Shown here one piece after another: positions 1-8,609 of a stretch of 40,331 bases of DNA. How positions within the stretch are numbered: position 1 is the stretch's first letter; each line of letters begins with the position of its first letter. The notes beneath the pieces were generated by a model. The model had not been told where the DNA came from and made no database searches. It worked only from the letters and a program-made list of their open reading frames with translations. The position numbers were made by a program, and so were the translations under genes. The DNA lies in contig NZ_MWLN01000128.1 of assembly GCF_002198655.1 (NCBI RefSeq), positions 1 through 40,331 of the forward strand. The letters run 5' to 3'. This stretch comes from Kineosporia sp. A_224. Lineage in GTDB: Bacteria; Actinomycetota; Actinomycetes; Actinomycetales; Kineosporiaceae.

Positions 1-56
1 GCCGCAGACGGCGCGGGGTGGGCGCCGGGGCGGGCAGGTCGGTGCATGCCGAACAC
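1..56 (-). CDS. N-terminal fragment of a left-running gene (partial)
   Basis: Reading leftward, a GTG at 56 opens a frame that stays open to the window edge (18 codons), with an in-frame ATG at 47. A purine-rich GAGAGGG lies about 10 bases upstream of the GTG. The visible N-terminus is rich in Arg, Pro, Ala and His, as in the charged region before a signal peptide, but no domain is visible. The long untranslated stretch upstream and the position beside PhoH would suit an exported cell-wall protein; that is inference from gene order I know in related actinobacteria. The fragment is too short to name. Confidence 0.35.
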   Translation of the reverse strand, partial: MFGMHRPARPGAHPAPSA

Positions 57-93
57 GCGGTGGTTTCCCTCTCGTGGCCGCGCCGTCTGCGGC
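1..93. repeat. 15-bp perfect inverted repeat around a start codon
   Basis: GCCGCAGACGGCGCG at 1-15 is the exact reverse complement of 79-93. On the minus strand the two arms enclose the candidate ribosome site and the start codons at 56 and 47. A transcript could therefore fold into a 15-bp GC-rich stem with the initiation region in its loop. Confidence 0.6.
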
Positions 94-563
94 GCGGGGC
101 GGCCCCCCGGCCGCTGCCCGGCAGGCGCGGGCGACCGGACGGCGGGTCTCGCCGTCGGGTGCTGGCTCCTGGTCCGGGACCGTGCGGTCCGGGCGCGACC
201 CCTCGGGCCGCGCGGCACACGGCCGGCTCGCTGCGCCGGCTCCTTCGCCTGCGCCGCCGTGGCCCGTGTACGGGGTGGTGACGTCGTCCACCGTCACCCG
301 GGACGCGCGCAGACTCAAGTCCGGTGAGAGGTTCCCGTGACACAACCGTGACATTCCACAGCCCACGATCACTCTGCGTCGACGAAAGTGAGGACAGACA
401 CACGTTTCCCTCGCCGAAAGTGACCGCGCGAGACGTGTCGCCACCCCTCGCCGTCCTCTGGTGCGATACGCACCTCAAGGGTCAGCCGCCCCGTCGTGGC
501 GTTCATGACCCGCCAGAGGACGACGAGGCCCGCGCGACGCCTCGGGTCAGTCGCCCCCCGGGG
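57..563 (-). promoter_or_regulatory. Long non-coding leader, candidate riboswitch region
   Basis: About 500 bases hold no convincing gene: the plus-strand frames here are Arg/Pro/Ala-rich shadows. Read leftward, a TGTCACGG-TTGTGTCACGG stretch (about 332-352) is followed by GGGAACC, GGGTGACGG and a GC-rich tract of nested complementary blocks up to the start at 56. This order loosely recalls the ydaO-type (cyclic di-AMP) leaders that precede cell-wall hydrolase genes in actinobacteria. I cannot verify the fold, and the highly conserved ydaO core is not exact. Imperfect hairpin arms at 492-501 and 511-525 lie just past the end of PhoH and may serve as its terminator. Confidence 0.28.
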
Positions 564-1886
564 TCAGGGCTCGAGGCCCTCGAGCATCTCCGTGACGAGC
601 GCGGCCACCGGCGAGCGCTCCGAGCGCGTCAGGGTCACGTGGGCGAAGAGCGGGTGGCCCTTGAGCGCCTCGATGACCGCGGCGACGCCGTCGTGCCGGC
701 CGACCCGGAGGTTGTCGCGCTGGGCGACGTCGTGGGTGAGGACGACGCGGCTGTTCTGCCCGACCCGGGAGAGCACCGTGAGAAGCACGTTGCGCTCGAG
801 GGACTGGGCCTCGTCGACGATGACGAACGCGTCGTGCAGGGAGCGGCCGCGGATGTGGGTCAGCGGGAGCACCTCGAGCATGCCGCGGTCGATGACCTCC
901 TCGACGACCTCCTGCGACACGAGCGCGCCGAGGGTGTCGAAGACCGCCTGCCCCCAGGGGCTCATCTTCTCGGCCTCGGTCCCGGGCAGGTAGCCGAGGT
1001 CCTGGCCGCCGACCGCGTAGAGCGGCCGGAAGACGAGCACCTTGCGGTGCTGGCGCCGCTCGAGCGCCGCCTCCAGGCCGGCGCAGAGCGCGAGCGCCGA
1101 CTTGCCGGTGCCGGCCCGGCCGCCGAGCGAGACGATGCCGATCTCGGAGTCGAGGAGCAGGTCGATGGCGATCCGCTGCTCGGCGCTGCGGCCGTGGACG
1201 CCGAAGACGTCCCGGTCCCCGCGGACGAGCCGGACCTGCTTGTCGGGCATGACCCGGCCGAGCGCCGACCCCCGCGAGGACAGCAGCACGAGGCCCGCGT
1301 GGCAGGGCAGGTCGGCGGCCTGCGGGAGGTCGATGGTCTGCTCGGAGTAGAGCGTCGCCATGACCTCGGCGCTGATGTCGATCTCGGTGATCCCGGTCCA
1401 GCCGGAGTCGACCGTCTTCTCGGCCTCGTACTCCTCGGCGTCGAGGCCGAGCGCCGAGGCCTTGACCCGCATCGGCAGGTCCTTGCTGACGACGGTCACG
1501 TGCTTGCCGTCCGCGGCCAGTGCCCGGGCGATCGCGAGGATCCGGGTGTCGTTGTCCATCGCGCGGAACCCGGCCGGCAGCACCGTCGGGTCGGCGTGGT
1601 TGAGCTCGATCCGCAGCGTCCCGCCGGAGTCGCCCACGGGCAGCGGCTCGTCGAGGCGGCCGAACTGGACGCGCAGGTCGTCGAGCAGCCGCAGCGCCTG
1701 ACGGGCGAAGTAGCCGAGCTCCGGGTGGTGCCGCTTGCCCTCGAGCTCGGTGATGACGACGACCGGGAGGACGACCTCGTGCTCCGCGAAGCGGAGCACC
1801 GCCCTGGGGTCCGAGAGGAGGACCGACGTGTCCACCACGAAGGTTCTGACGGGCTCTCCGGCGGCGGTTCTGCGGCTCGTGACCAC
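564..1886 (-). CDS. phoH: PIN-domain PhoH-family ATPase
   Basis: A 440-residue two-domain protein. The N-terminal PIN nuclease domain (about residues 12-150) opens with VVDTSVLL and keeps acidic residues in [12 protein letters not shown] and VVSKD. The C-terminal PhoH ATPase domain has a Walker A GRAGTGKS near residues 253-261 and a Walker [10 protein letters not shown] near 354. This is the PhoH2 architecture; mycobacterial PhoH2 couples ATP-dependent RNA unwinding with RNA cleavage, so RNA turnover is the likely role. The GTG start at 1886 is chosen because AGGGGAG lies six bases upstream and homologues begin just before the PIN domain; an ATG at 1964 would add 26 unconserved residues. It is transcribed divergently from the lipoprotein gene. 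Confidence 0.93.
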   Translation of the reverse strand: MVTSRRTAAGEPVRTFVVDTSVLLSDPRAVLRFAEHEVVLPVVVITELEGKRHHPELGYFARQALRLLDDLRVQFGRLDEPLPVGDSGGTLRIELNHADPTVLPAGFRAMDNDTRILAIARALAADGKHVTVVSKDLPMRVKASALGLDAEEYEAEKTVDSGWTGITEIDISAEVMATLYSEQTIDLPQAADLPCHAGLVLLSSRGSALGRVMPDKQVRLVRGDRDVFGVHGRSAEQRIAIDLLLDSEIGIVSLGGRAGTGKSALALCAGLEAALERRQHRKVLVFRPLYAVGGQDLGYLPGTEAEKMSPWGQAVFDTLGALVSQEVVEEVIDRGMLEVLPLTHIRGRSLHDAFVIVDEAQSLERNVLLTVLSRVGQNSRVVLTHDVAQRDNLRVGRHDGVAAVIEALKGHPLFAHVTLTRSERSPVAALVTEMLEGLEP

Positions 1887-2132
1887 GGCGGACTCCCCTG
1901 CGTAGGCGACCCGGACGCCGCACGGTGCGAGAGCCGCAAGCCCTCCACCGACGACGTGACGCACGCTAACCGATGACTCAGCGCAACGGAATGGGCACGA
2001 AGACTTGACTGTGTGAACCGTGAGTTACACCTCGTCGTCCGGGGCTCGAATGTCGGACCGGGGGGTGCAAAAACGCTCTGCACTTGCGATTCTTTGCCCA
2101 ATCGTGACCTCGACGAGGGCGGGTGGCGTGTT

Positions 2133-2885
2133 ATGTCGACGGACCCGCTGGGCACACGTGGGGGTCGGGCGCACCGGTGGACGCCGCGGCGCCGCCGCCG
2201 CGGCACCCGGGCCGCCGCCTCCGCCGCGGCCGCGGCGGCCCTGCTCGCCGCCTGCGGGTCGCCACCGCCGTACCAGTACGTCGCGAGCGCCGACCGGAGC
2301 ATCGTCGTCAAGCTGCCCGCGGGCTGGGCCTCCGTCGACCCCACGGCGCTCGGCTACGCCAAGCCGACGGCGAGCCGGTGGGTCGCGTTCTACGACGGCG
2401 CCGGCCGGGCCGACCCGAGCCACTTCGAGTCCAAGCTGCCGATCTCCCCGCCGGACGACCCCGTCGTCCAGATCCTCACCGTCAAGCTCGGCGGCTCCGG
2501 ACCGGTGACGACGGAGGTCCTGCGCGACGCGCTGACGCCCGGCTCCCGGCACGCCCTCGTGAAGTTCGCCAACCAGGCCCAGCTCGACGACACGGCGATC
2601 ACCGACTTCGGCAGCAAGGAGCAGGTCGTCGACACCCCGCAGGCCACCGGGCTGCGGGTCACGAGCCTGTTCTCCTTCGACGTCACGGACCTCGCCGCCA
2701 GGAGCGTGACCGACAAGCCCGCCGTCCCCGACGTCACCGTCGTCGTCGACAAGATGGCCGTCGCCGACCGCACCGGCGAGCATCTGCACGTCATCCAGAT
2801 CTGGTGCTCCGTCGCGTGCTTCGCGAAGAACCAGCAGGTCGTCGACCAGATCATGTCGAGCTTCACCGTGAAGGCGCAGCCGTGA
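2133..2885 (+). CDS. Predicted lipoprotein
   Basis: A 250-residue protein beginning MSTDPLG. An arginine-rich n-region (RRRRR at 19-23) precedes an alanine/leucine core ending in the lipobox LLAAC, with the acylated Cys at 41. The mature part starts GSPPPYQYV and has no recognisable domain, though a segment with KLPAGWASVDP and a late IQIWCSVACF motif looks like an extracytoplasmic fold with one Cys pair. An upstream in-frame ATG at 2013 would bury the signal peptide, so 2133 is preferred. The stop is 43 bases before the FtsH-like gene on the same strand, so the two probably form an operon and this protein may work with the protease at the membrane surface. Function unknown. Confidence 0.8.
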   Translation: MSTDPLGTRGGRAHRWTPRRRRRGTRAAASAAAAAALLAACGSPPPYQYVASADRSIVVKLPAGWASVDPTALGYAKPTASRWVAFYDGAGRADPSHFESKLPISPPDDPVVQILTVKLGGSGPVTTEVLRDALTPGSRHALVKFANQAQLDDTAITDFGSKEQVVDTPQATGLRVTSLFSFDVTDLAARSVTDKPAVPDVTVVVDKMAVADRTGEHLHVIQIWCSVACFAKNQQVVDQIMSSFTVKAQP

Positions 2886-2928
2886 GCGCCCCGCGGACGG
2901 GGCCGCGCAGCCCGATCGGAGGCACCGC

Positions 2929-5766
2929 ATGACCCTCGTCCTCATCGCCCTCGTGGCGGTCGTCACCGTCGCGATCGTCGTCGTCCTGGCGGTCGCCCTG
3001 ACGACGATGACCCGCAGCATGAACCGGATCGAGCAGGCCGTGCGCCCGGGGGCGCAGCCACCACCGACCGCGCAGACCGCCGTCCTGCCGGCCGCCGTCG
3101 CGCAGCCTGCCGTCGTGACGGGCGCCTCGGCCCCGGCCGCCGTGGCGGTCGCCGCGCCCGCCCCGGCCACGGCGGCCGACGCCGACCCGCGCTTCCCCTG
3201 GAAGGTCAAGGGCACCCGCAAGCCGCTGGGGCTGTGGGACCGGGTGAAGTTCCTCCTGCTGCTCGGCGTCGTCCTCGGCCTGCTCGTGTGGAACGAGTAC
3301 CTGCGCATCAGCCCGCTCGGCGGCTGGGGCGAGGCGTCGTCGAACATCCTGCGGGAGAACACCTGGCTGCCGACGCTCGTCGTCGTGGAGCTGCTGCGGC
3401 AGCTGCACTTCGTCGTCAGCGAGCGCTGGGCGGGCTACCACCGGTTCTGGAGCGAGAAGGTCTTCGGGCGCACCACGCGCTGGTGGGAGCGCCGGTTCAA
3501 CCCGTGGAACCGGTACCGGCTGGCCCGGGTCTTCAAGTGGGTCGTCGTCATCGCGCTCGGCGCGTTCGTCCTCGGCAAGGTCACCGGCGCACCGCCGGTC
3601 TTCGCGCTCTTCCAGGCGCCGGCCCGGATCATCGCGGCGCTGCCGATGATCATCCAGTACACGTTCATCATCGCCCTGGGCATCCTGCAGTTCGCCGCGA
3701 TCTTCTGGTTCATGTCCCGCGGCGGCGTCGAGACGTACTTCCCCGAGGACATCGAGAAGCGGTTCTCCGACGTCTGGGGCCAGGACCACGTCCTCGAGCG
3801 GGTCAAGGAGAACATCGTCCTGCTCGAGAACCCCGAGGCGATCGAGGCCCGCGGCGGCCACGTGCCGTCCGGCATCCTGCTCTGGGGACCACCCGGCACC
3901 GGCAAGACCCTCATGGCCGAGGCCGTGGCGGGCGAGACCGGCAAGCCGTACGTGTTCGTCGACCCGGGCGCCTTCAACAACATGTTCTTCGGCGTCGGGA
4001 TCCTCAAGGTCAAGGCGCTGTTCCGCAAGCTGCGCAAGCTCGCCCTGCGCTACGGCGGCGTCATCGTCTTCTTCGACGAGGCGGACTCCCTCGGCAGCCG
4101 CGGCGCCGGTGCCGGCACCCCGGGGATGGCGAGCACCCCGGCCCCGGCGGCGCACGCCTGCCACGGCCTCGCGCACCTGTCCGAGCCGGGCCGCTCCCTG
4201 CTCGCCGACCGCCCGTGGGAGGCGGAGCGGGCCTCGACCGCCGGCCGCGCCCCGCGCTCGATCGTCGACCGCGTCATCGTGCCGAACATGAACGGCGGCG
4301 GGGGCGGGATGGGGACGCTGCAGGCGCTGCTCACCGAGCTGTCCGGTCTCACCAAGCCCCGCGGGTTCGTCAACCGGGTGCTGCGCCGCACGCTCGGCAT
4401 GCGGCCCAAGCCGCCGCCGAAGTACCGCATCCTCGTGATGATGGCCTCGAACCTGCCCGAGGCGCTCGACCCGGCGCTGCTGCGGCCTGGCCGGCTCGAC
4501 CGGATCTACCGGGTCGGCTACCCGAGCAAGGCGGGCCGGGTCCGCACCTACGAGGGCTACTTCTCCAAGGTGAACCACGAGCTCACCGCGGAGCAGATCG
4601 ACAAGCTCGCGACGATCACGCCGTACGCGACGGGTGCGACGATCAAGGACCTCGTCAACGAGTCGCTCATCTACGCGATCTCCGAGGACCGGGACGTCGT
4701 CACGTGGGCCGACGTCCTCAAGGCCAAGCAGCGCAAGCAGCTCGGCCCGCCCGAGGACGTCGAGTACATCGAGCGCGAACGGCACGCGGTCGCCGTCCAC
4801 GAGGCCTGCCACGCCGTCCTGGCCTGGCGCACGCGGGCGCACTACGACATCGACCTCGCGACGATCGAGAAGGGCAGCACCTACCTCGGCATGGTCGCGA
4901 GCGTGAAGACCGAGGACCAGTTCACGCGCTGGCGCAGCGAGCACGAGAGCGACATCCTCGTGAGCCTCGCCTCGCTCGCGGGCGAGCGGCTGTTCTTCGA
5001 GGGCGACAACTCCTCCGGCGTCTCCGGCGACCTGGAGAGCGCGACCTACCTCGCCGCGCTCATGGAGTCGCAGTGGGGCATGGGGTCCTCGATCACGAGC
5101 CTGCCGGCCCTGCAGCAGCTCGAGATCGGGGCCGGCGGCCCGGAGCCGCGCGGCAAGCAGACCGGCTCGTCGGGCGTCGGCTTCGGCGCCCAGCTCGGCG
5201 GCAAGCGGGAGGAGCCGGCGCACGCCCAGCTCGGGCAGCGCATCGAGCAGAACCTCAGCCGGCTCTTCGAGGAGGCCGAGCGCTACCTGCGCGAGAACCG
5301 GGCCCAGGTGCTCGCGCTCGCGCACGCCCTGGAGACGCACAAGACGCTCAACGGCGAGGACGTCGTCGCCGTCCTCGAGCAGCGTCGCGGCCCGCTCGTC
5401 GACGGCACCTTCTACGCCGACCCGGCGTTCGCGGCCGAGCTCGAGGCGTACCACGCGGCCGCGGTCGACGCGCACCGCAACCACGCCCCGGTGGCGACCT
5501 CGCTGCCGCAGCCGCAGCCCGCGTACATCCCGGGTCGGCTCGTCGCGGCGGCCGTCCCGGCACCGGAGCAGACCTGGCCGGCCCAGCCCGCGACCACCCA
5601 GGCCGCGGAACCGGTCCCCGCGGGGGCACCGGGCAGCGCCGCGCCGCCGCTGTCGTGGGGGCTGCGCCCGCCGCCGGCCGGCACGCAGCCGGCACCATCG
5701 GCCCCGCCGGAGCAGAACGGCAGCGCAGCGCCCGAGCCGGAACCGGAGGAGGACACCGGCCGCTGA
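2929..5766 (+). CDS. FtsH-like membrane AAA+ zinc metalloprotease
   Basis: A 945-residue protein. A first membrane helix occupies residues 3-28; three more hydrophobic stretches lie near 107-122, 202-218 and 230-260. The AAA module has Walker A GPPGTGKT (320-327), Walker B FFDEAD (Asp383, Glu384) and an arginine-finger region ALLRPGRLDR near 512. The M41 peptidase domain has HEACH at 624-628 and a likely third zinc ligand, Asp701, in SGDLESAT. All catalytic residues look intact. Differences from FtsH: about four N-terminal helices instead of two, roughly 70 extra residues between Walker B and the sensor region, and a Pro/Ala-rich tail. GGAGG sits seven bases before the ATG. Likely role: ATP-driven membrane protein quality control. 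Confidence 0.88.
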   Translation: MTLVLIALVAVVTVAIVVVLAVALTTMTRSMNRIEQAVRPGAQPPPTAQTAVLPAAVAQPAVVTGASAPAAVAVAAPAPATAADADPRFPWKVKGTRKPLGLWDRVKFLLLLGVVLGLLVWNEYLRISPLGGWGEASSNILRENTWLPTLVVVELLRQLHFVVSERWAGYHRFWSEKVFGRTTRWWERRFNPWNRYRLARVFKWVVVIALGAFVLGKVTGAPPVFALFQAPARIIAALPMIIQYTFIIALGILQFAAIFWFMSRGGVETYFPEDIEKRFSDVWGQDHVLERVKENIVLLENPEAIEARGGHVPSGILLWGPPGTGKTLMAEAVAGETGKPYVFVDPGAFNNMFFGVGILKVKALFRKLRKLALRYGGVIVFFDEADSLGSRGAGAGTPGMASTPAPAAHACHGLAHLSEPGRSLLADRPWEAERASTAGRAPRSIVDRVIVPNMNGGGGGMGTLQALLTELSGLTKPRGFVNRVLRRTLGMRPKPPPKYRILVMMASNLPEALDPALLRPGRLDRIYRVGYPSKAGRVRTYEGYFSKVNHELTAEQIDKLATITPYATGATIKDLVNESLIYAISEDRDVVTWADVLKAKQRKQLGPPEDVEYIERERHAVAVHEACHAVLAWRTRAHYDIDLATIEKGSTYLGMVASVKTEDQFTRWRSEHESDILVSLASLAGERLFFEGDNSSGVSGDLESATYLAALMESQWGMGSSITSLPALQQLEIGAGGPEPRGKQTGSSGVGFGAQLGGKREEPAHAQLGQRIEQNLSRLFEEAERYLRENRAQVLALAHALETHKTLNGEDVVAVLEQRRGPLVDGTFYADPAFAAELEAYHAAAVDAHRNHAPVATSLPQPQPAYIPGRLVAAAVPAPEQTWPAQPATTQAAEPVPAGAPGSAAPPLSWGLRPPPAGTQPAPSAPPEQNGSAAPEPEPEEDTGR

Positions 5767-5778
5767 CCCCGGGCGGCC

Positions 5779-5793
5779 GCCGTCCCCGACGGC
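5779..5793. terminator. Short hairpin between convergent genes
   Basis: GCCGTC-ccc-GACGGC forms a six-base-pair stem in the 31-base gap between the convergent stops at 5766 and 5798. It has no T-run. A bidirectional terminator is inferred from position. Confidence 0.4.
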
Positions 5794-5797
5794 CGGG

Positions 5798-6925
5798 TCA
5801 GCGGCGCCGGGCCCGGACCGTCCGGGCGACCCGGGCCGTCGCCGCGACCGCGCGCGTCGCCTGCCGCGTCGTCCCGTCGGACGGCGCGGCGGGTGCGACG
5901 GGTGCGGACCCGGACGCCGCCAGGCCGGCGACGTCGGCGAGCGTCACCTGGACCCGCGTGGCGGTGATCGTGAAGTGCACGGTGCCGCCGGCGGCGCCGC
6001 CGGCGATCCCGAAGGTCGTCGCGGCGGACGACGGCGTCCACACCGCGTGCAGGTTCGGCATCGCCGCCCCGACCGCGGTGAGGGCGATCCGCAGCGTCGC
6101 CATGTCGACGGCGACGAGGAACGGCGCGTAGCGCTTCGTCCAGTCGTTCGCGAGGTCGACCGTGAGCGCCCCGGAGCCGTCGAGGGTCACCGCGTCGGTG
6201 ACCGTGTGGTAGTCCGCCTCGCCGGACACGACCGGGGCGTACTGGAGGATGCTCTGCCCGGGGCTCGCACCGGCGCCGAGCACGCCGACGTAGTTGCGCA
6301 GGGCCTTGGCCTCGCCGTCGAAGTACGACGCTCCGCCGGCGACGAGGGCCGTGCCGTGGAACTCCCCGTCGCCGCCGAGCGCGGTGATCGCCGGCACGTC
6401 GGTCACCGAGGTGAAGGTGTCGGCGAAGATCGCCATGTTGTTCTGGCCCTCGGCACGCAGCGCACCGCCGGTCGCCGCCGACGACGAGGTGCCCTTGTTC
6501 CGCGCGAGGACGCCCCACGACAGGTTCGACGTCGTGTTCGCGTAGAGACCGAGGTTGCGGCCGCCGTCCCCGCGCAGCGCCCCGGCGCTGCCGGTGACGC
6601 CGGACAGGTTGCGCCCGTAGGCGCCCCACCGGGCCGACGACGTGGTGTCGCCGAGCAGCCCGTTGCCCACGGTCGCCTTGCACCACAGGGTGGTCCCGGT
6701 CGTCGTGGACGACAGCGTCGTGCCCGAGGTGCTCGCCCAGTTCGACCGGCCGATGAGCATGGCGGCGCCCGCGGCGGCCTCGGCGGGCTGCGCGACGGCG
6801 ACCCCGAACGCACCGAGCGCGGCACCCGCACCGGCGGCGAGGACCGCCCGCCGGCCCCGCGCACCGTCGGTGGCGGCCGTGGCGTCCGGGGCCCCGTCCT
6901 GCGGAGCGGTGCTGGGGTCGGTCAC
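5798..6925 (-). CDS. Tat-exported protein of unknown function
   Basis: A 375-residue protein with a twin-arginine signal: RGRRAVLAAG at 23-32, then a hydrophobic Ala/Gly core and a likely cleavage after AEA near residue 50. The mature N-terminal half (about 55-215) repeats short Gly/Ala/Asn/Thr-rich units such as GAYGRN, GLYANT and GVLARN at roughly regular spacing, suggesting a solenoid or beta-strand repeat surface. The C-terminal half contains VTDAVTLDGSGALTVDL and ends in an Arg-rich tail. The GTG start has GAGGAGT six to seven bases upstream. Folding before export through Tat implies a cofactor or a fast-folding repeat structure. No enzyme motif was recognised; a surface or spore-coat-like structural protein is a guess. 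Confidence 0.75.
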   Translation of the reverse strand: MTDPSTAPQDGAPDATAATDGARGRRAVLAAGAGAALGAFGVAVAQPAEAAAGAAMLIGRSNWASTSGTTLSSTTTGTTLWCKATVGNGLLGDTTSSARWGAYGRNLSGVTGSAGALRGDGGRNLGLYANTTSNLSWGVLARNKGTSSSAATGGALRAEGQNNMAIFADTFTSVTDVPAITALGGDGEFHGTALVAGGASYFDGEAKALRNYVGVLGAGASPGQSILQYAPVVSGEADYHTVTDAVTLDGSGALTVDLANDWTKRYAPFLVAVDMATLRIALTAVGAAMPNLHAVWTPSSAATTFGIAGGAAGGTVHFTITATRVQVTLADVAGLAASGSAPVAPAAPSDGTTRQATRAVAATARVARTVRARRR

Positions 6926-7000
6926 GACGGGACTCCTCGGGGCGGGCGGCTGCCTTCACCCCAATGTAACTCTTAGCAGTCGCTCGACCACCCTATGTGT

Positions 7001-7012
7001 CTCCGATCGGAG
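7001..7012. other. 12-bp palindrome after the prenyltransferase stop
   Basis: CTCCGATCGGAG is a perfect palindrome just downstream of the stop at 7025 and about 75 bases before the next gene start. It could be a small operator or a weak processing hairpin. No regulator is identified. Confidence 0.3.
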
Positions 7013-7024
7013 CGGCGGCGCGCC

Positions 7025-7786
7025 TCAGGTGCCGAACCGGCGCTCCCGCTCCGCGTACGAGCGCATGGCCCGGAGGAAGTCGACATGCCGGAAGGCCGGC
7101 CAGAGCGCCTCGCAGAAGTAGAACTCGCTGTGCGCGCTCTGCCACAGCAGGAACCCGGACAGGCGCTGCTCCCCCGACGTCCGGATGACCAGCTCCGGGT
7201 CCGGCTGGCCGCGCGTGTAGAGGTGCCCGGCGATGTGCTCGACGTCGAGGATCTCCGCGAGCTCCTCGATCGACGTCCCGCGCGCCGCGTGCTCCTGCAG
7301 GAGCGACCGGACGGCGTCCGCGATCTCCCGGCGCCCGCCGTAGCCGATGGCGACGTTGACGTGCATGCCCTCGACCGCACGGGTCGAGTCCTCGTACTCC
7401 TTGAGCCGCTGAGCGAGCTGCGCCGGGAGCAGGTCGAGCGCCCCGACCGGGTGGACCCGCCAGCGGCCCGAGGCGGCGATCCGCTCGACGACGTCCTCGA
7501 TGATCTCGAGCAGCGCCGAGAGCTCCTCCGCGCTGCGGCTCAGGTTGTCCGTGGACAGCAGCCAGAGGGTGACGTGCTCGACGCCGACCTCGTCGCACCA
7601 GCCGAGGAACTCCAGGACCTTGTCGCCGCCGGCCCGGTGGCCGTGGCTCGCGCGCGCCCCGGAAGCCTTGGCCCAGCGACGGTTCCCGTCGAGGATGACG
7701 CCGACGTGCTTGGGGATCGAGGTCGGCGTCAGCGCCCGCGCGAGCCTGCGTTCGTAGGCCCCGTAGAGCACCGAACGAAGCCCCAT
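7025..7786 (-). CDS. uppS: Cis-prenyltransferase (isoprenyl transferase)
   Basis: A 253-residue protein of the undecaprenyl diphosphate synthase family, which condenses isopentenyl diphosphate in cis onto an allylic diphosphate to make the lipid carrier for cell-wall synthesis. Visible motifs are DGNRRWA with catalytic Asp33, LSTDNLSR near 78-85, RTSGEQRLSGFL and the C-terminal SEFYF. The TDN variant in place of the usual TEN, and the long basic N-terminus, resemble the short-chain mycobacterial enzyme Rv1086 (Z,E-farnesyl diphosphate synthase) more than the long-chain enzyme. The product could therefore be a short primer rather than C55; this needs an assay. The ATG has GGAGAT six bases upstream. 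The gene diverges from trhA. Confidence 0.93.
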   Translation of the reverse strand: MGLRSVLYGAYERRLARALTPTSIPKHVGVILDGNRRWAKASGARASHGHRAGGDKVLEFLGWCDEVGVEHVTLWLLSTDNLSRSAEELSALLEIIEDVVERIAASGRWRVHPVGALDLLPAQLAQRLKEYEDSTRAVEGMHVNVAIGYGGRREIADAVRSLLQEHAARGTSIEELAEILDVEHIAGHLYTRGQPDPELVIRTSGEQRLSGFLLWQSAHSEFYFCEALWPAFRHVDFLRAMRSYAERERRFGT

Positions 7787-7895
7787 GACGATCTCCCACG
7801 GTCGGACGCGGACGTCGTCCGCACGCGCTCGGGCAACCGTACCGCCGCCCGGCGGACCGCGCGTCCACGCGGCCGGGTCTCACGGGAACACCACA

Positions 7896-7928
7896 ACCTA
7901 CGCTGCCGTAACTTACGGTTGCGTAGGT
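7896..7928. promoter_or_regulatory. Large palindromic operator upstream of trhA
   Basis: CCTACGCTGCCGTAA (7897-7911) and TTACGGTTGCGTAGG (7913-7927) face each other around a single centre base. Fifteen-base arms pair with only two mismatches, and A7896/T7928 extends the match. Each arm itself carries TACG and CGTA blocks. The element spans the region where a -35 box would lie, 2 bases before the -10-like TACAGT. This is typical of a TetR-type repressor site; no regulator gene is adjacent. Confidence 0.6.
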
Positions 7929-7929
7929 G

Positions 7930-7935
7930 TACAGT
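7930..7935 (+). promoter_or_regulatory. -10 hexamer of a likely leaderless trhA transcript
   Basis: TACAGT is followed by exactly six bases and then the ATG at 7942. That places the expected transcription start on the A of the start codon. Confidence 0.45.
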
Positions 7936-7941
7936 AAGGGG

Positions 7942-8604
7942 ATGGAGCGAGGGAACGCGATCGAGCTCGTCAAGCCCCATCTGCGCGGATGGTTGCACGC
8001 GGGAACGTTCCCACTGGCCCTGGCGGCCGGGATCGTGCTCGTCGCGCTCGCACCGACGACCACCACCCGGGTCTCGACGGCCATCTTCGCCGCGACCGCA
8101 TGCCTGCTCTTCGGCGTGAGCGCGATCTACCACCGCGGCACCTGGTCGCCACGCACGCACGCGATCCTCAAGCGCCTCGACCACGCGAACATCTTCCTCA
8201 TCATCGCCGGCACCTACACGCCGTTCAGCGTCCTGCTCCTGCCCGAGGGCAAGGCCCGCACGCTGCTGACGATCGTCTGGGTCGGGGCCGTCGTCGGCGT
8301 CCTCTTCCGCGTGCTGTGGGTGCACGCCCCGCGCTGGCTCTACGTCCCGGCCTACGCGGCCCTCGGCTGGGCCGCCGTGGCCTACCTGCCGTCGTTCTTC
8401 GCGAACGGGCAGATCGCCGTCGTCGTCCTCGTCATCGTCGGCGGGGCGCTCTACACCTTCGGGGCGATCGTCTACGGCCTCCAGCGCCCCGACCCGAGCC
8501 CGCGCTGGTTCGGCTTCCACGAGGTCTTCCACGCGCTCACCGTCGCGGCGTTCGCCGTGCACTACATCGGCGTCTCGATCGCGGTCTACAGCACGCCCGC
8601 CTGA
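7942..8604 (+). CDS. trhA: TrhA/hemolysin III family membrane protein
   Basis: A 220-residue polytopic membrane protein with seven predicted helices, of the hemolysin III/PAQR family. Conserved landmarks are the AIYHRGTW segment near residue 67, DHANIFLIIAGTYTPF after it, and the C-terminal FHALTVAAFAVHYI with paired histidines. Bacterial members (TrhA) are linked to membrane-fluidity and fatty-acid homeostasis and share a putative metal site with eukaryotic adiponectin receptors; the hemolysin name is historical. The ATG at 7942 is chosen over a GTG at 7927 because that GTG overlaps the operator and the ATG fits a leaderless start. A tightly controlled promoter (large palindrome) suits a membrane-stress response. 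Confidence 0.92.
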   Translation: MERGNAIELVKPHLRGWLHAGTFPLALAAGIVLVALAPTTTTRVSTAIFAATACLLFGVSAIYHRGTWSPRTHAILKRLDHANIFLIIAGTYTPFSVLLLPEGKARTLLTIVWVGAVVGVLFRVLWVHAPRWLYVPAYAALGWAAVAYLPSFFANGQIAVVVLVIVGGALYTFGAIVYGLQRPDPSPRWFGFHEVFHALTVAAFAVHYIGVSIAVYSTPA

Positions 8605-8609
8605 CGTCG

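Noticed and set aside
324-1976. Long plus-strand ORF of 550 codons
   Set aside because: Asp/Arg/Glu/Leu-rich translation complementary to PhoH; no domain and no ribosome site. The minus strand holds clear PIN and Walker motifs.
2003-2035. TTGACT and GTTACA as a promoter for the lipoprotein gene
   Set aside because: The spacing (about 14 bases) is too short for a standard promoter; left unassigned.
7942-8604. Hemolysin toxin
   Set aside because: The family name is historical; the sequence is a seven-helix PAQR/TrhA protein, not a pore toxin.
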